Below, piece after piece: positions 56,715 through 64,000 of a DNA stretch of 64,000 nucleotides (position 1 is the stretch's first letter; the number at the start of each line of letters is the position of its first letter). The notes below the pieces were generated by a model, which made no database searches, was not told where the DNA came from, and was given only the letters and a program-made list of their open reading frames with translations. The translations under genes were made by a program, and so were the position numbers. The stretch lies in contig CAJTZK010000008.1 of NCBI GenBank assembly GCA_910583785.1, positions 1 to 64,000 of the forward strand, written 5' to 3'. The stretch is from an uncultured Oscillibacter sp. (GTDB taxonomy: Bacteria; Bacillota; Clostridia; Oscillospirales; Oscillospiraceae).

Positions 56715-57650
56715 ATGTCCTATCCCTGCATCGTCCATGACTTCCCCCTCCCGGACCGGGAGTATTACGCCGCCGCCCCCGCTCAATGGGACGTGCCCAC
56801 GGTTTCCAGGCCCCGCCGCCCCGCGCCCTCCCGGGTCCGGCGGAAACCCCGGCGGTCTTCCCTGCCCTTCCTGCTCCTTCTAGGGCTGGCGCTGTTCGCC
56901 GGAGGCTTCCTGCTGGGCCGGGCCAGGGCCGCCGGGGCCGCCTCCGCCGCGCTCCCCTCCGGAGCGGGAGCCGCTTCCGCCGCGCTCCCCTCCGGAGCAG
57001 GGGCCGGAGACAGCCTGCCCGTCCGTGTCCTGGACGGACAGGGGACGGTGTCCTCCGGCGGGGAAAGCAAACCCTCCGCCTCCGGGGACAGCTGGAATCT
57101 GATCCTGGTCAACAGGGAACACCCCCTGCCGGAGGATTTTCAAATTCCCGCGCTGACCCGGCTGCGGAACAATCACGCCATCGACAAGCGGGCCTACCCC
57201 GCCCTCCAGCGGATGATGGACGACTGCCGGGCCGCCGGACTGGAACCGCTGATCTGCTCCTCTTACCGGACTTGGGCAAAACAGGAGGAGCTGTTTGAAA
57301 ACAAGGTCCAGTCCTGCCTCTCCCAGGCCGGGTCCCGGGAAGAGGCGGAGAACCAGGCCGCCCTCTGGGTCTCCCGTCCCGGGACCAGCGAGCACCAGGC
57401 GGGCCTGGCGGTGGACATCGTGGACCAGTCCTACCAGCTTTTAGACGAGGGACAGGAGGAGACGGCGGTACAACAGTGGCTGATGGAGCACTGCGCCAAA
57501 TACGGCTTTATCCTCCGCTACCCTACGGAGAAAAGCGCCCTCACTGGCGTGGGCTATGAGCCCTGGCACTACCGCTATGTAGGCGAAGAGGCCGCCCAGG
57601 AGATCATGGGCCAGGGAATCTGCCTGGAAGAGTACCTGGGAAACGGATAA
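56715..57650 (+). CDS. VanY-type D-alanyl-D-alanine carboxypeptidase
   Basis: The 311-residue protein has a cytoplasmic, Arg/Pro-rich N-terminus of 50 residues, one membrane anchor (SLPFLLLLGLALFAGGFLLG) and an Ala/Ser/Pro linker with a duplicated 11-residue unit (GAASAALPSGA twice). The peptidase_M15B domain (residues about 125-305) has the zinc ligands in SRPGTSEHQAGLAVDI (His, Asp) and the C-terminal EPWHYRYVG. It trims the terminal D-Ala of peptidoglycan stems outside the cell. ATG 56715 follows AAAGGAGCTG. Closeness to the two-component operon (81 bases) suggests possible co-control, though vancomycin-resistance partners are absent. Confidence 0.9.
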   Translation: MSYPCIVHDFPLPDREYYAAAPAQWDVPTVSRPRRPAPSRVRRKPRRSSLPFLLLLGLALFAGGFLLGRARAAGAASAALPSGAGAASAALPSGAGAGDSLPVRVLDGQGTVSSGGESKPSASGDSWNLILVNREHPLPEDFQIPALTRLRNNHAIDKRAYPALQRMMDDCRAAGLEPLICSSYRTWAKQEELFENKVQSCLSQAGSREEAENQAALWVSRPGTSEHQAGLAVDIVDQSYQLLDEGQEETAVQQWLMEHCAKYGFILRYPTEKSALTGVGYEPWHYRYVGEEAAQEIMGQGICLEEYLGNG

Positions 57651-57658
57651 GAAAGCAA

Positions 57659-57683
57659 GCGGACCGCTTACGCGGTCCGTTTT
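57659..57683 (+). terminator. Terminator of the vanY-like gene
   Basis: CGGACCGC (57660-57667) and GCGGTCCG (57672-57679) with loop TTAC, followed by TTTT. Confidence 0.82.
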
Positions 57684-57780
57684 GCACGCTTGGCGCCATC
57701 GCCCATCAGGCCTTGGAGCGGCCCCGCCGTCACGGGCCGGCCGGTCCTCAAGGGGCCATCCCTTCCTGCCGCCCCTTCAT

Positions 57781-57799
57781 AACCGTCAAAATGACGGTT
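57781..57799 (+). promoter_or_regulatory. Operator-like palindrome at the MATE gene promoter
   Basis: AACCGTCA (57781-57788) and TGACGGTT (57792-57799) form a perfect 8-bp inverted repeat with 3-base centre. It overlaps the -35 element. It is too short-looped for a terminator and sits exactly where a dimeric repressor would act. Confidence 0.65.
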
Positions 57800-57826
57800 T
57801 ACACCTTCTTTTTTTAGTACTATAAT
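57798..57826 (+). promoter_or_regulatory. Promoter of the MATE transporter gene
   Basis: TTTACA (57798-57803), 17 bases, TATAAT (57821-57826), 38 bases before ATG. Confidence 0.78.
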
Positions 57827-57864
57827 CAAACCGCGCAAGCAAGCAAAAAGCGAGGTGGATTCCC

Positions 57865-59208
57865 ATGAACCAAGATTTAACCGTGGGGAAACCGGAAGCC
57901 GTCCTGTGGCGGTTCTGCCTCCCCCTGTTTGGAAGCATCCTCTTCCAACAGCTCTACAACATCGCCGACAGCCTGGTGGCCGGGAAGTTCATCGGCGAGG
58001 AGGCCCTGGCCGCCGTGGGCAACAGCTACGAGGTGACGCTGATTTTCCTGGCCTTTGCCTTTGGGTGCAACATGGGCTGTTCCGTGGTAGTATCCCAGCT
58101 CTTCGGAGCCAGGGAGTATAAGAAGATGAAGACGGCGGTGTCCACCGCCTGCATCGCCAGCGCCCTCCTCTGCGGGGCGCTGATGCTGGGGGGCGTCCTG
58201 GGCTGCGGCGGGCTGCTCCGGCTCATCAACACCCCGGAGGAGGCCTTCGCCGCCTCTAAGCTCTACCTGGACATCTACATCTGGGGCCTGCCCTTTGTCT
58301 TTTTCTACAACATCGCCACGGGCGTCTTCTCCGCCCTGGGGGACTCCCGGACGCCCTTCCTCTTCCTGGCGGCCTCTTCCACCGCCAACATCGCCATGGA
58401 CGTCCTCTTCGTCACCGCCTTCGGCATGGGCGTAGCCGGAGTGGCCTGGGCCACCTTCCTCTGCCAGGGGGTCAGCTGCGTCCTAGCCGCAGGGGCGGTG
58501 TGCCTCCGCCTGCGGAAAGTGGAGACCCCGGAGCCCGCGCCGTGGTTCTCCCTGCTGCTGCTGAAAAAAATTGCCGTCATCGCCGTGCCCAGCATCCTCC
58601 AGCAGAGCTTTATCTCCGTGGGCAACATCGTCCTCCAGGGGGTCATCAACGGTTTCGGCACTGGCGTCATGGCGGGCTACTCCGCCGGGGTAAAGCTGAA
58701 CAACCTGGTGGTCACTTCCTTTACCACCCTGGCCAACGGCGTGTCCAACTACACAGCCCAAAACATCGGCGCCCAGAAGCTCTCCCGGGTAAGGGCCGGG
58801 TTCCGGGCGGGGGTAAAGCTGGTATGGCTGCTGAGCCTGCCCCTGTTTCTCCTGTACGTTTCCGCCGGACGCTGGGCGCTGTCCCTCTTCCTGGACGACC
58901 CCACGGAGGACGCCCTCGGCACTGGCGTGGCCTATCTCCGCATCCTCTCCCCCTTCTACTTCGTGGTTTCCGCCAAACTGGTGGCGGACGGCGTCCTCCG
59001 GGGCTCCGGGCGGATGCTCCACTTCATGGCCTCTACTTTTACGGACCTGATCCTGCGGGTGGTCCTGGCCACACTGCTGGCCCGGACGGCCTTGGGTTCC
59101 CTGGGCATCTGGTGCTCCTGGCCCATAGGCTGGACCGTGGCCTCCGCCATGTCCGTTTTTTTCTACAGCACCGGGCCCTGGAAAAACGCTGGAGCTGGAA
59201 CGGAATAA
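57865..59208 (+). CDS. MATE family efflux transporter
   Basis: The 447-residue protein has about 12 membrane helices in two halves. The family N-terminus is KPEAVLWRFCLPLFGSILFQQLYNIADSLVAGKFIGEEALAAVGNSYEVTLIFLAFAFGCNMGCSVVVSQLFGA. The second half begins near IAVIAVPSILQQSFISVGNIVLQGVINGFG. It exports organic cations or drugs in exchange for sodium or protons. ATG 57865 follows AGCGAGGTGG. The palindrome over its promoter suggests repression by an unlinked regulator, since no TetR or MarR gene is adjacent. Confidence 0.92.
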   Translation: MNQDLTVGKPEAVLWRFCLPLFGSILFQQLYNIADSLVAGKFIGEEALAAVGNSYEVTLIFLAFAFGCNMGCSVVVSQLFGAREYKKMKTAVSTACIASALLCGALMLGGVLGCGGLLRLINTPEEAFAASKLYLDIYIWGLPFVFFYNIATGVFSALGDSRTPFLFLAASSTANIAMDVLFVTAFGMGVAGVAWATFLCQGVSCVLAAGAVCLRLRKVETPEPAPWFSLLLLKKIAVIAVPSILQQSFISVGNIVLQGVINGFGTGVMAGYSAGVKLNNLVVTSFTTLANGVSNYTAQNIGAQKLSRVRAGFRAGVKLVWLLSLPLFLLYVSAGRWALSLFLDDPTEDALGTGVAYLRILSPFYFVVSAKLVADGVLRGSGRMLHFMASTFTDLILRVVLATLLARTALGSLGIWCSWPIGWTVASAMSVFFYSTGPWKNAGAGTE

Positions 59209-59210
59209 GC

Positions 59211-59248
59211 AAAAAGGGGCGGGGACGCGTTTTCGCGTCCCCGCCCTT
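59211..59248. terminator. Bidirectional terminator after the MATE gene
   Basis: A 13-bp perfect stem (59217-59229 with 59234-59246, loop TTTT) has TT on the plus side and five T on the minus side, serving the convergent endolysin gene. Confidence 0.85.
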
Positions 59249-59249
59249 G

Positions 59250-59888
59250 TCATCCTTCCCTTTCCAAAAAGTCCGCCAGCCGCTTCAGCATCGTGCACAG
59301 CTGCTGCCGGGTCACCGGACCGGCCAGTTTCAGGTCGCCTTCCGCGTCTCCGGTGAGAATGCCGTTTTTCACGGCCCATTCCACGCCCTCCGTGTGGGCA
59401 GGGCTGGGAGTGTTGTCCATAGGGTCCGCCTCCTTTTCCTCGAATGGACGGAGATAAGCCGTCACCAGCATGTTCTTCCGGGTCCTCCGGCAGACCATGC
59501 CGCCGTTGTCCTGGCTCCCCGCCGCTCCCGGGGAGGTATTGCCCTCAATGGCGGTGACCGTCCCGCTTCCCGCGGCTTCCACCACCCCGGTGTGGCCAAA
59601 ATTGTAAATGACAATGTCTCCCGGCCGGGGCGTCTCCACCACACAGGTAGGCTGATGCTTCTTGTACCAGTTCAGCAGGGCGGAACAGGAGGCCGTCTTA
59701 CAGGGCAGCCCCTCCCCCGCCTGGTCAAAGACCCACTGGACAAAAGCCATGCACCAGGGATAAGCGGCCCCGGAGACCTCCCGGCCATAAAACCAGGTGT
59801 TGTACTTCACCTGGTTGGAGCCTGCCGGGGACTCCTTCACGCCGATTTCCCCCCGGGCCAGGGAGAGGACCTGTTCAGGTACCGTCAT
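59250..59888 (-). CDS. CHAP-domain endolysin-like peptidoglycan hydrolase
   Basis: The 212-residue protein starts at ATG 59888, nine bases after AAAGGAG. ATG 59897 abuts the ribosome site. Residues 1-130 are a CHAP domain: SLARGEIGVKESPAGSNQVKYNTWFYG, catalytic Cys in AYPWCMAFVQWVF, His in YNFGHTGVVEAAGSGTVTAIEGNTS. The C-terminal portion (HTEGVEWAVKNGILTGDAEGDLKLAGPVTRQQLCTMLKRL) is an SLH-like wall-binding repeat found on phage lysins of Clostridia. It overlaps the upstream holin gene by 14 bases, the standard lysis-cassette arrangement. No other phage genes are nearby. Confidence 0.85.
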   Translation of the reverse strand: MTVPEQVLSLARGEIGVKESPAGSNQVKYNTWFYGREVSGAAYPWCMAFVQWVFDQAGEGLPCKTASCSALLNWYKKHQPTCVVETPRPGDIVIYNFGHTGVVEAAGSGTVTAIEGNTSPGAAGSQDNGGMVCRRTRKNMLVTAYLRPFEEKEADPMDNTPSPAHTEGVEWAVKNGILTGDAEGDLKLAGPVTRQQLCTMLKRLADFLEREG

Positions 59889-60090
59889 GCCCGTCATCTC
59901 CTTTCGCAGGCAGGGCCTTCCGGCTCTGCGTCCCGAAATAAAAGGCAATGACCACAGCGTAAACCGTCATGAACTCCTGGGAGATTCCGCCCCCCAGGGA
60001 CAGGACGGCGAACACCGCCGTCAGAGCCAGCGTCACCAGGCTCTTCACGCAGAGGAGCTTTCCCAGCCCCTCCAGAATGCTTTTGTTCAT
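59875..60090 (-). CDS. Phage holin-like small membrane protein
   Basis: The 71-residue protein starts at ATG 60090 after AAGGAGAG. Two hydrophobic segments (VKSLVTLALTAVFAVLSLGGG and FMTVYAVVIAFYFGTQSR) and a charged tail match small clostridial phage holins with the ending VVIAFYFGTQ. It would form membrane lesions that release the CHAP enzyme. An in-frame start at 60111 is less likely because the ribosome site follows it. The 270 bases upstream (60091-60360) contain no gene I recognise. Confidence 0.75.
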   Translation of the reverse strand: MNKSILEGLGKLLCVKSLVTLALTAVFAVLSLGGGISQEFMTVYAVVIAFYFGTQSRKALPAKGDDGHDGT

Positions 60091-60308
60091 ACTTCTTCTC
60101 TCCTTCCCCATTCAGTATACGCGCCCGCCCCGGAACAGCGTCCCCCCGGGCGGGAGCCCAAAGAACGTCCCCGTTCCCCCTTTGTTACCCCTCCCCGTGC
60201 AACCTCCTTGCGGCGGTATCTCCCGCCGCCCAAGGGAAACCCCGGTTTGCCCATTTGTCAAGCCATGTTTTTCACGAATATCCTCCCCTTTTTTCTCCAC
60301 TCCAGCCA

Positions 60309-60337
60309 TTGCTTTTATTGGGGGAGTCCGATACAAT
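60309..60337 (+). promoter_or_regulatory. Promoter of the small orphan gene
   Basis: TTGCTT (60309-60314), 17 bases, TACAAT (60332-60337). Confidence 0.55.
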
Positions 60338-60378
60338 ATGTAGCGGTTGTTTTTAAATGAATGGAGGATGTGCCAGAT

Positions 60379-60624
60379 ATGGAATTGGGTTATGATCCGC
60401 TTTGGGACGAGCAGGGCCGCCTGCGCCAGGGGTGCACCGTGCGCGAGGCGCTGGCCTGGATGACGAAATTTGGGGGCCGCACCGCCGGGGAGTCCGTTTG
60501 CATCAACGGCGTGGGGTACAAAATCGGGCGCCTGCTCTATGGACCGGAAAGGCCCGCCGTGGCGGACAAGTCCATCTCCCACGTCTACGACGGCTATTAC
60601 CGCCAGCTGAATTTCAGCGTGTGA
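60379..60624 (+). CDS. Hypothetical 81-residue soluble protein
   Basis: ATG 60379 is 11 bases after GGAGG (60363-60367). ATG 60361 overlaps that site. The product (MELGYDPLWDEQGRLRQGCTVREALAWMTKFGGRTAGESVCINGVGYKIGRLLYG...) is soluble and rich in Gly and aromatic residues, with no signal or membrane segment. I do not recognise the family. It is alone between a promoter and a terminator, next to the lysis pair. Confidence 0.6.
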   Translation: MELGYDPLWDEQGRLRQGCTVREALAWMTKFGGRTAGESVCINGVGYKIGRLLYGPERPAVADKSISHVYDGYYRQLNFSV

Positions 60625-60647
60625 GTTTCTGGAGGGCCAGGGAATCC

Positions 60648-60686
60648 AAAGGGGCCTGCGGCCAAAACGCCGTAAGCCCCTTTTTA
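60648..60686 (+). terminator. Terminator of the small orphan gene
   Basis: AAAGGGGC (60648-60655) pairs with GCCCCTTT (60676-60683) around an inner CGGC/GCCG arm and is followed by more T. Confidence 0.75.
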
Positions 60687-60734
60687 TTTTTCAGAAAAAG
60701 CCGCTTCTTCCTCTGCTGGAAGCCTTATCTACAG

Positions 60735-60763
60735 TTGACACCAACTGGTTTACCCGTTAAAAT
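60735..60763 (+). promoter_or_regulatory. Promoter of the hybrid kinase gene
   Basis: TTGACA (60735-60740), 17 bases, TAAAAT (60758-60763). Confidence 0.75.
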
Positions 60764-60842
60764 AAAGCCAGGATAAAATGGGCGGGACGTCCCTTCCCCT
60801 CATGCCCGCCTGGACCCCCAGCCATTATGGAGGAGAACGCCT

Positions 60843-63800
60843 ATGTATCATTGTCATCTGCGGCTCTACTGTGTGGGCCGCCGGCAGGAGCTTTTCGGCC
60901 CCCTCAAGGAAACCGCCCCCCTGGAGCCCTTTACCCACACCTTCCTGGAGAGCGAAGAGCCGGATCCCGCCCTGGCCGCCCAGGCCGGCGTGGTCTTCGC
61001 CGACCTCACAGGGCTGGATGCCGCCGGGGCCGTCCGGACCCTCTCGGAGGGCGGCGCGGAGCTCATCGCTCTGTGCGGGCGGGAACAGCTGCCGGAACTG
61101 ACGGGGCTGCTCCCCGCCCTGGCCGATCTGTGGATTCTTCCCATGAGCGGGGAGGAACTGCGCTTCCGCTTCCAAAACTGGCAGCGGGCCTGCCGCCAGG
61201 AGAAGGACCTATGGGAAGCGCGGCAGTATCTGGAAGCCGCCATTAACAGCGTCCCCAACCTAGTCTGGTATAAGACCAAGGACGGCGTGCATGAGAAAGT
61301 AAACGACAGCTTCTGCCAGACGGTGAACAAAGCCAAGGAGCAGGTCCAAGGACAGCGGCACGCTTATATTTGGGACGTGGAGCATGACGATCCCGCCTGT
61401 ATTGAGTCCGAGCGGATCGTCATGGAAAGCAGGCAGACTGGCATCGCGGAAGAGACCATTCAAACTGGCGGGGGAACCCGGCTTCTGACCACCTACAAGT
61501 CCCCCCTGTACGACCTGGACGGCAGCGTCATGGGCACCGTGGGCGTGGGCATTGACGTGACAAAGGAGCGGGCCTATGAGGAGGAGCTGCGCCGGGAAAA
61601 CCAGGCCCTGGAAACCCTCTTTACCACCATGGACTGCGGCGTTCTGTGCCACAGCCTGGACGGGTCCCGCATTCTCAGCGTCAACCGGGCCGCTTTGTCC
61701 ATTTTGGGCTATCAGTCCCAGGAGGAACTCTCCAAGGACGGCTTCGACACCATCGCCACCTCCGTGGTGGAGGAGGACCGGGAGAAGCTGCTGGGCTGCA
61801 TCAAGTCCTTGGTTAACGTGGGGGACAGCGTCAGCGTGGAATACCGGGTCCGGCATGACGACGGGAACCTCCTCCACGTGATGGGCAATGTGAAGCTCAT
61901 GGAGGAAGACGGCCAGTTGTTCTACCAGCGCTTTCTCCTGGACTGTACCGCCCAGAAGCAGGGAGAGCTGGAGGAACAGCTCCAAAAAGAGCGCCGCCAT
62001 CAGGAACTGGTCCGGGCCCTGAGCACGGACTATAACCTGGTTTGCTATTTCGACCTGGAGACCCGCAAGGGAAACGCCCTGCGGACCTATGCCTGTCCCG
62101 CTGGCATCCTGGAGCAGCTCTTCTCCGGGGAGCTGTCCTTGGACGAGCACATGGAGTCCTACATACAGACCTGCGTCTATGTAGACGACCAGGACATGGT
62201 CCGCAAGGTCTTCACCGGGGATACGCTGATCCGGGAACTGAAAGACAGGGGTATTTACTATCTCAACTACCGGACCGTCTGTATGGGCGAGATCCGCTAT
62301 TTTCAAATGAAGGCCGTCCCCATCGGGGAAGCGGTATCCAGCCGGGGCGTGGTCATCGGTTTCCGCTGCGTGGATGAGGAAACCCGGGCGGAGATGGAGA
62401 AGAAGAATCTCCTGGAGGACGCCCTGGCCCAGGCCAACCGGGCCAGCAAGGCCAAGAGCGTTTTCCTCTCCAACATGTCCCACGACATCCGGACTCCCAT
62501 GAACGCCATCATTGGCTTTACCGCCCTGGCCAGCACCCATATCGACAACCGGGAACAGGTGGAGGAGTACCTCAAGAAAATCATGACCTCCGGCAACCAC
62601 CTGCTCAGCCTCATCAACGATGTGCTGGACATGAGCCGCATCGAAAGCGGCAAAATATACTTGGACGAAAAGCCCTGCTCCCTGCCGGATATTCTCCACG
62701 GCCTGCGGAGCATCGTCCAAGCGGACGTTCATTCCAAGCAGCTGGAGCTGTACATGGACGCCGTGGACGTGATCCACGAGGACATACTCTGCGACCGGCT
62801 GCGGCTGAACCAGATTTTGCTGAACTTGCTGGGCAACTCCATCAAATACACCCCCGCCGGAGGTATCGTCAGCATCCGGGTAACGGAAAAGCCCTGCGCC
62901 CCGGCGGGCCACGCCGCCTACGAGTTCTACGTCCGGGACACTGGCATCGGCATGAGCGAAGAGTTTGTCGCCCATATCTTTGAACCCTTCGAGCGGGAGC
63001 GGAACTCCACCACCAGCGGCATCCAGGGCACTGGCCTGGGCATGGCCATTACCCGGAACATCGTGGAGATGATGAACGGGACCATTCACGTCAAGAGCCG
63101 CCAGGGCGTCGGGACGGAGTTCTCCGTGGACCTCACCTTCCGCCTCTGCTCCGACGAGAAGCAGCCCATCACCATCCCGGAACTGACTGGCTGCCGCGCC
63201 CTGGTGGTGGACGACGACTTCAACACCTGCGACAGCGTCTCCTGTATGCTCCAGCAAATCGGAATGCGGGCGGAGTGGACCCTCTCCGGCAAGGAGGCGG
63301 TGCTCCGCACCCGCCAGGCCGTCATGCGGCGGGACCACTATTCCGCTTATATCATCGACTGGCTCCTGCCGGACATGAACGGCATCGAAGTCACCCGGCG
63401 CATCCGCAAGGAGTGCGGCGACGAAGTGCCCATCATCGTCCTCACCGCCTACGACTGGGCCGACATCGAGGACGAAGCCAAAGAGGCCGGGGTGACCGCC
63501 TTTTGCGGCAAGCCCCTCTTCCTCTCAGAGCTCCGGGACTGCCTGCTCTCCGTTGTCAGCACAGAGGAGCCTCCGGAAGAGAGCACCACGGAGCCCATCC
63601 AGTCCCTGGACCTGGGGCGCATCCTCCTGGCGGAGGACAACGAGCTGAACCAGGAGATTGCCCAGGCCATCCTGGAGGAAGCGGGCTTCACGGTGGAAAT
63701 TGCGGAAAACGGGCAGATTGCCCTGGACATGCTGACCCGCGCGGAACCGGATTATTACCAGCTGATCCTGATGGATGTGCAGATGCCCGTCATGAACGGC

Positions 63801-63995
63801 TACGAGGCCACCCGGGCCATCCGGGCCCTGGAAAACCCCGCCCTCTCCAGCATCCCCATTCTGGCCATGACGGCCAATGCCTTCGAGGAGGACAAACAGG
63901 CGGCCCTCCAATGCGGTATGAACAGCCACATATCCAAACCCATTGACATTGCCAAACTGCTGGAAACCCTGGGGAACGTGCTCCGGAACCGATAA
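60843..63995 (+). CDS. PAS-containing hybrid sensor histidine kinase with two receiver domains
   Basis: The 1050-residue protein has no membrane helix, so it is cytosolic. Residues 1-125 are a divergent receiver-like domain. PAS/PAC domains follow at about 130-240 (LEAAINSVPNLVWYKTKDGVHEKVNDSFCQ ... GVGIDVTKERAYEEEL) and 248-370, then a third sensory region at about 385-520. The kinase core has His 547 in FLSNMSHDIRTPMNAIIGFTAL and ATPase boxes NLLGNSIKYTPAGG, DTGIGMSEEF and GTGLGMAI. Two receivers follow with Asp 839 (IIDWLLPDMNG) and Asp 978 (LILMDVQMPVMNGYEATR). The second ends with MNSHISKPID. No output or Hpt domain is present. It probably senses intracellular metabolites in a multistep relay. 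Confidence 0.93.
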   Translation: MYHCHLRLYCVGRRQELFGPLKETAPLEPFTHTFLESEEPDPALAAQAGVVFADLTGLDAAGAVRTLSEGGAELIALCGREQLPELTGLLPALADLWILPMSGEELRFRFQNWQRACRQEKDLWEARQYLEAAINSVPNLVWYKTKDGVHEKVNDSFCQTVNKAKEQVQGQRHAYIWDVEHDDPACIESERIVMESRQTGIAEETIQTGGGTRLLTTYKSPLYDLDGSVMGTVGVGIDVTKERAYEEELRRENQALETLFTTMDCGVLCHSLDGSRILSVNRAALSILGYQSQEELSKDGFDTIATSVVEEDREKLLGCIKSLVNVGDSVSVEYRVRHDDGNLLHVMGNVKLMEEDGQLFYQRFLLDCTAQKQGELEEQLQKERRHQELVRALSTDYNLVCYFDLETRKGNALRTYACPAGILEQLFSGELSLDEHMESYIQTCVYVDDQDMVRKVFTGDTLIRELKDRGIYYLNYRTVCMGEIRYFQMKAVPIGEAVSSRGVVIGFRCVDEETRAEMEKKNLLEDALAQANRASKAKSVFLSNMSHDIRTPMNAIIGFTALASTHIDNREQVEEYLKKIMTSGNHLLSLINDVLDMSRIESGKIYLDEKPCSLPDILHGLRSIVQADVHSKQLELYMDAVDVIHEDILCDRLRLNQILLNLLGNSIKYTPAGGIVSIRVTEKPCAPAGHAAYEFYVRDTGIGMSEEFVAHIFEPFERERNSTTSGIQGTGLGMAITRNIVEMMNGTIHVKSRQGVGTEFSVDLTFRLCSDEKQPITIPELTGCRALVVDDDFNTCDSVSCMLQQIGMRAEWTLSGKEAVLRTRQAVMRRDHYSAYIIDWLLPDMNGIEVTRRIRKECGDEVPIIVLTAYDWADIEDEAKEAGVTAFCGKPLFLSELRDCLLSVVSTEEPPEESTTEPIQSLDLGRILLAEDNELNQEIAQAILEEAGFTVEIAENGQIALDMLTRAEPDYYQLILMDVQMPVMNGYEATRAIRALENPALSSIPILAMTANAFEEDKQAALQCGMNSHISKPIDIAKLLETLGNVLRNR

Positions 63996-64000
63996 AGGAA

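Overview
The window looks like a stretch of chromosome from a GC-rich (my estimate is about 60% or more), low-motility-content Gram-positive anaerobe of the class Clostridia, most likely a gut Oscillospiraceae relative (Flavonifractor/Oscillibacter/Lawsonibacter type). This is inferred from the glgB-C-D-A-P glycogen cluster with GlgD, a T-box-controlled thrS, a glmS ribozyme, a TGS-less ThrRS, SLH and dockerin surface proteins, and consensus TTGACA/TATAAT promoters in front of many operons. No rRNA, tRNA or CRISPR array was seen.

Layout. (1) 1-2154: the end of a conjugative or mobilizable element (5'-truncated MobA/MobL relaxase, cysteine-rich VLP protein, TnpW-like protein) which stops about 20 bases before a chromosomal promoter, with no recombinase after it. 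(2) 2176-6144: a carbohydrate ABC importer operon plus a YesN-type regulator. Three of its four genes carry lesions (frameshift, internal deletion with stop, in-frame stop), so the locus is decaying. (3) 6364-8104: AraC regulator and EamA exporter. (4) 8206-11642: PNP, MtaD-type deaminase and iron alcohol dehydrogenase, probably nucleoside or methylthioadenosine salvage. (5) 11718-13167: a 25-codon ORF and an aminotransferase. (6) 13239-18248: a DeoR-regulated operon joining 1-phosphofructokinase, a mannitol-type PTS IICBA and a SorE-like dehydrogenase, preceded by helically phased operator repeats. (7) 18410-23346: glmS with its ribozyme, pgi and mtlD. (8) 23685-27834: CapA-type phosphatase-fold protein, a sodium/solute symporter and threonine ammonia-lyase. 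(9) 27845-33963: a secreted dockerin-bearing M60 (mucin-type) metallopeptidase translationally coupled to an SLH-anchored protein whose N-terminal domain looks cohesin-like. This is the most interesting locus. (10) 34101-40147: glnS, an ECF sigma factor with a membrane partner, a dicarboxylate/glutamate symporter, Asp/Glu racemase and a TSUP permease. (11) 40362-49434: the complete glycogen cluster, in which GlgB and GlgA carry long Lys/Ala-rich tails. (12) 49441-53604: thrS with T-box, an AT-rich island with two tiny membrane-protein ORFs, mntP and a repeat-bearing DUF4397 protein. (13) 53731-57683: a two-component system with a third envelope gene, and a VanY-type carboxypeptidase. (14) 57781-60624: a MATE pump with an operator-like palindrome, a holin/endolysin pair and a small orphan gene. 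(15) 60735-63995: a large PAS-hybrid histidine kinase.

Functional themes are hexose-phosphate partitioning (PTS, FruK, MtlD, Pgi, GlmS, glycogen synthesis and breakdown) and surface interaction with the host (M60 peptidase, SLH anchor, VanY). All product names come from reading motifs by eye. No database search was run.
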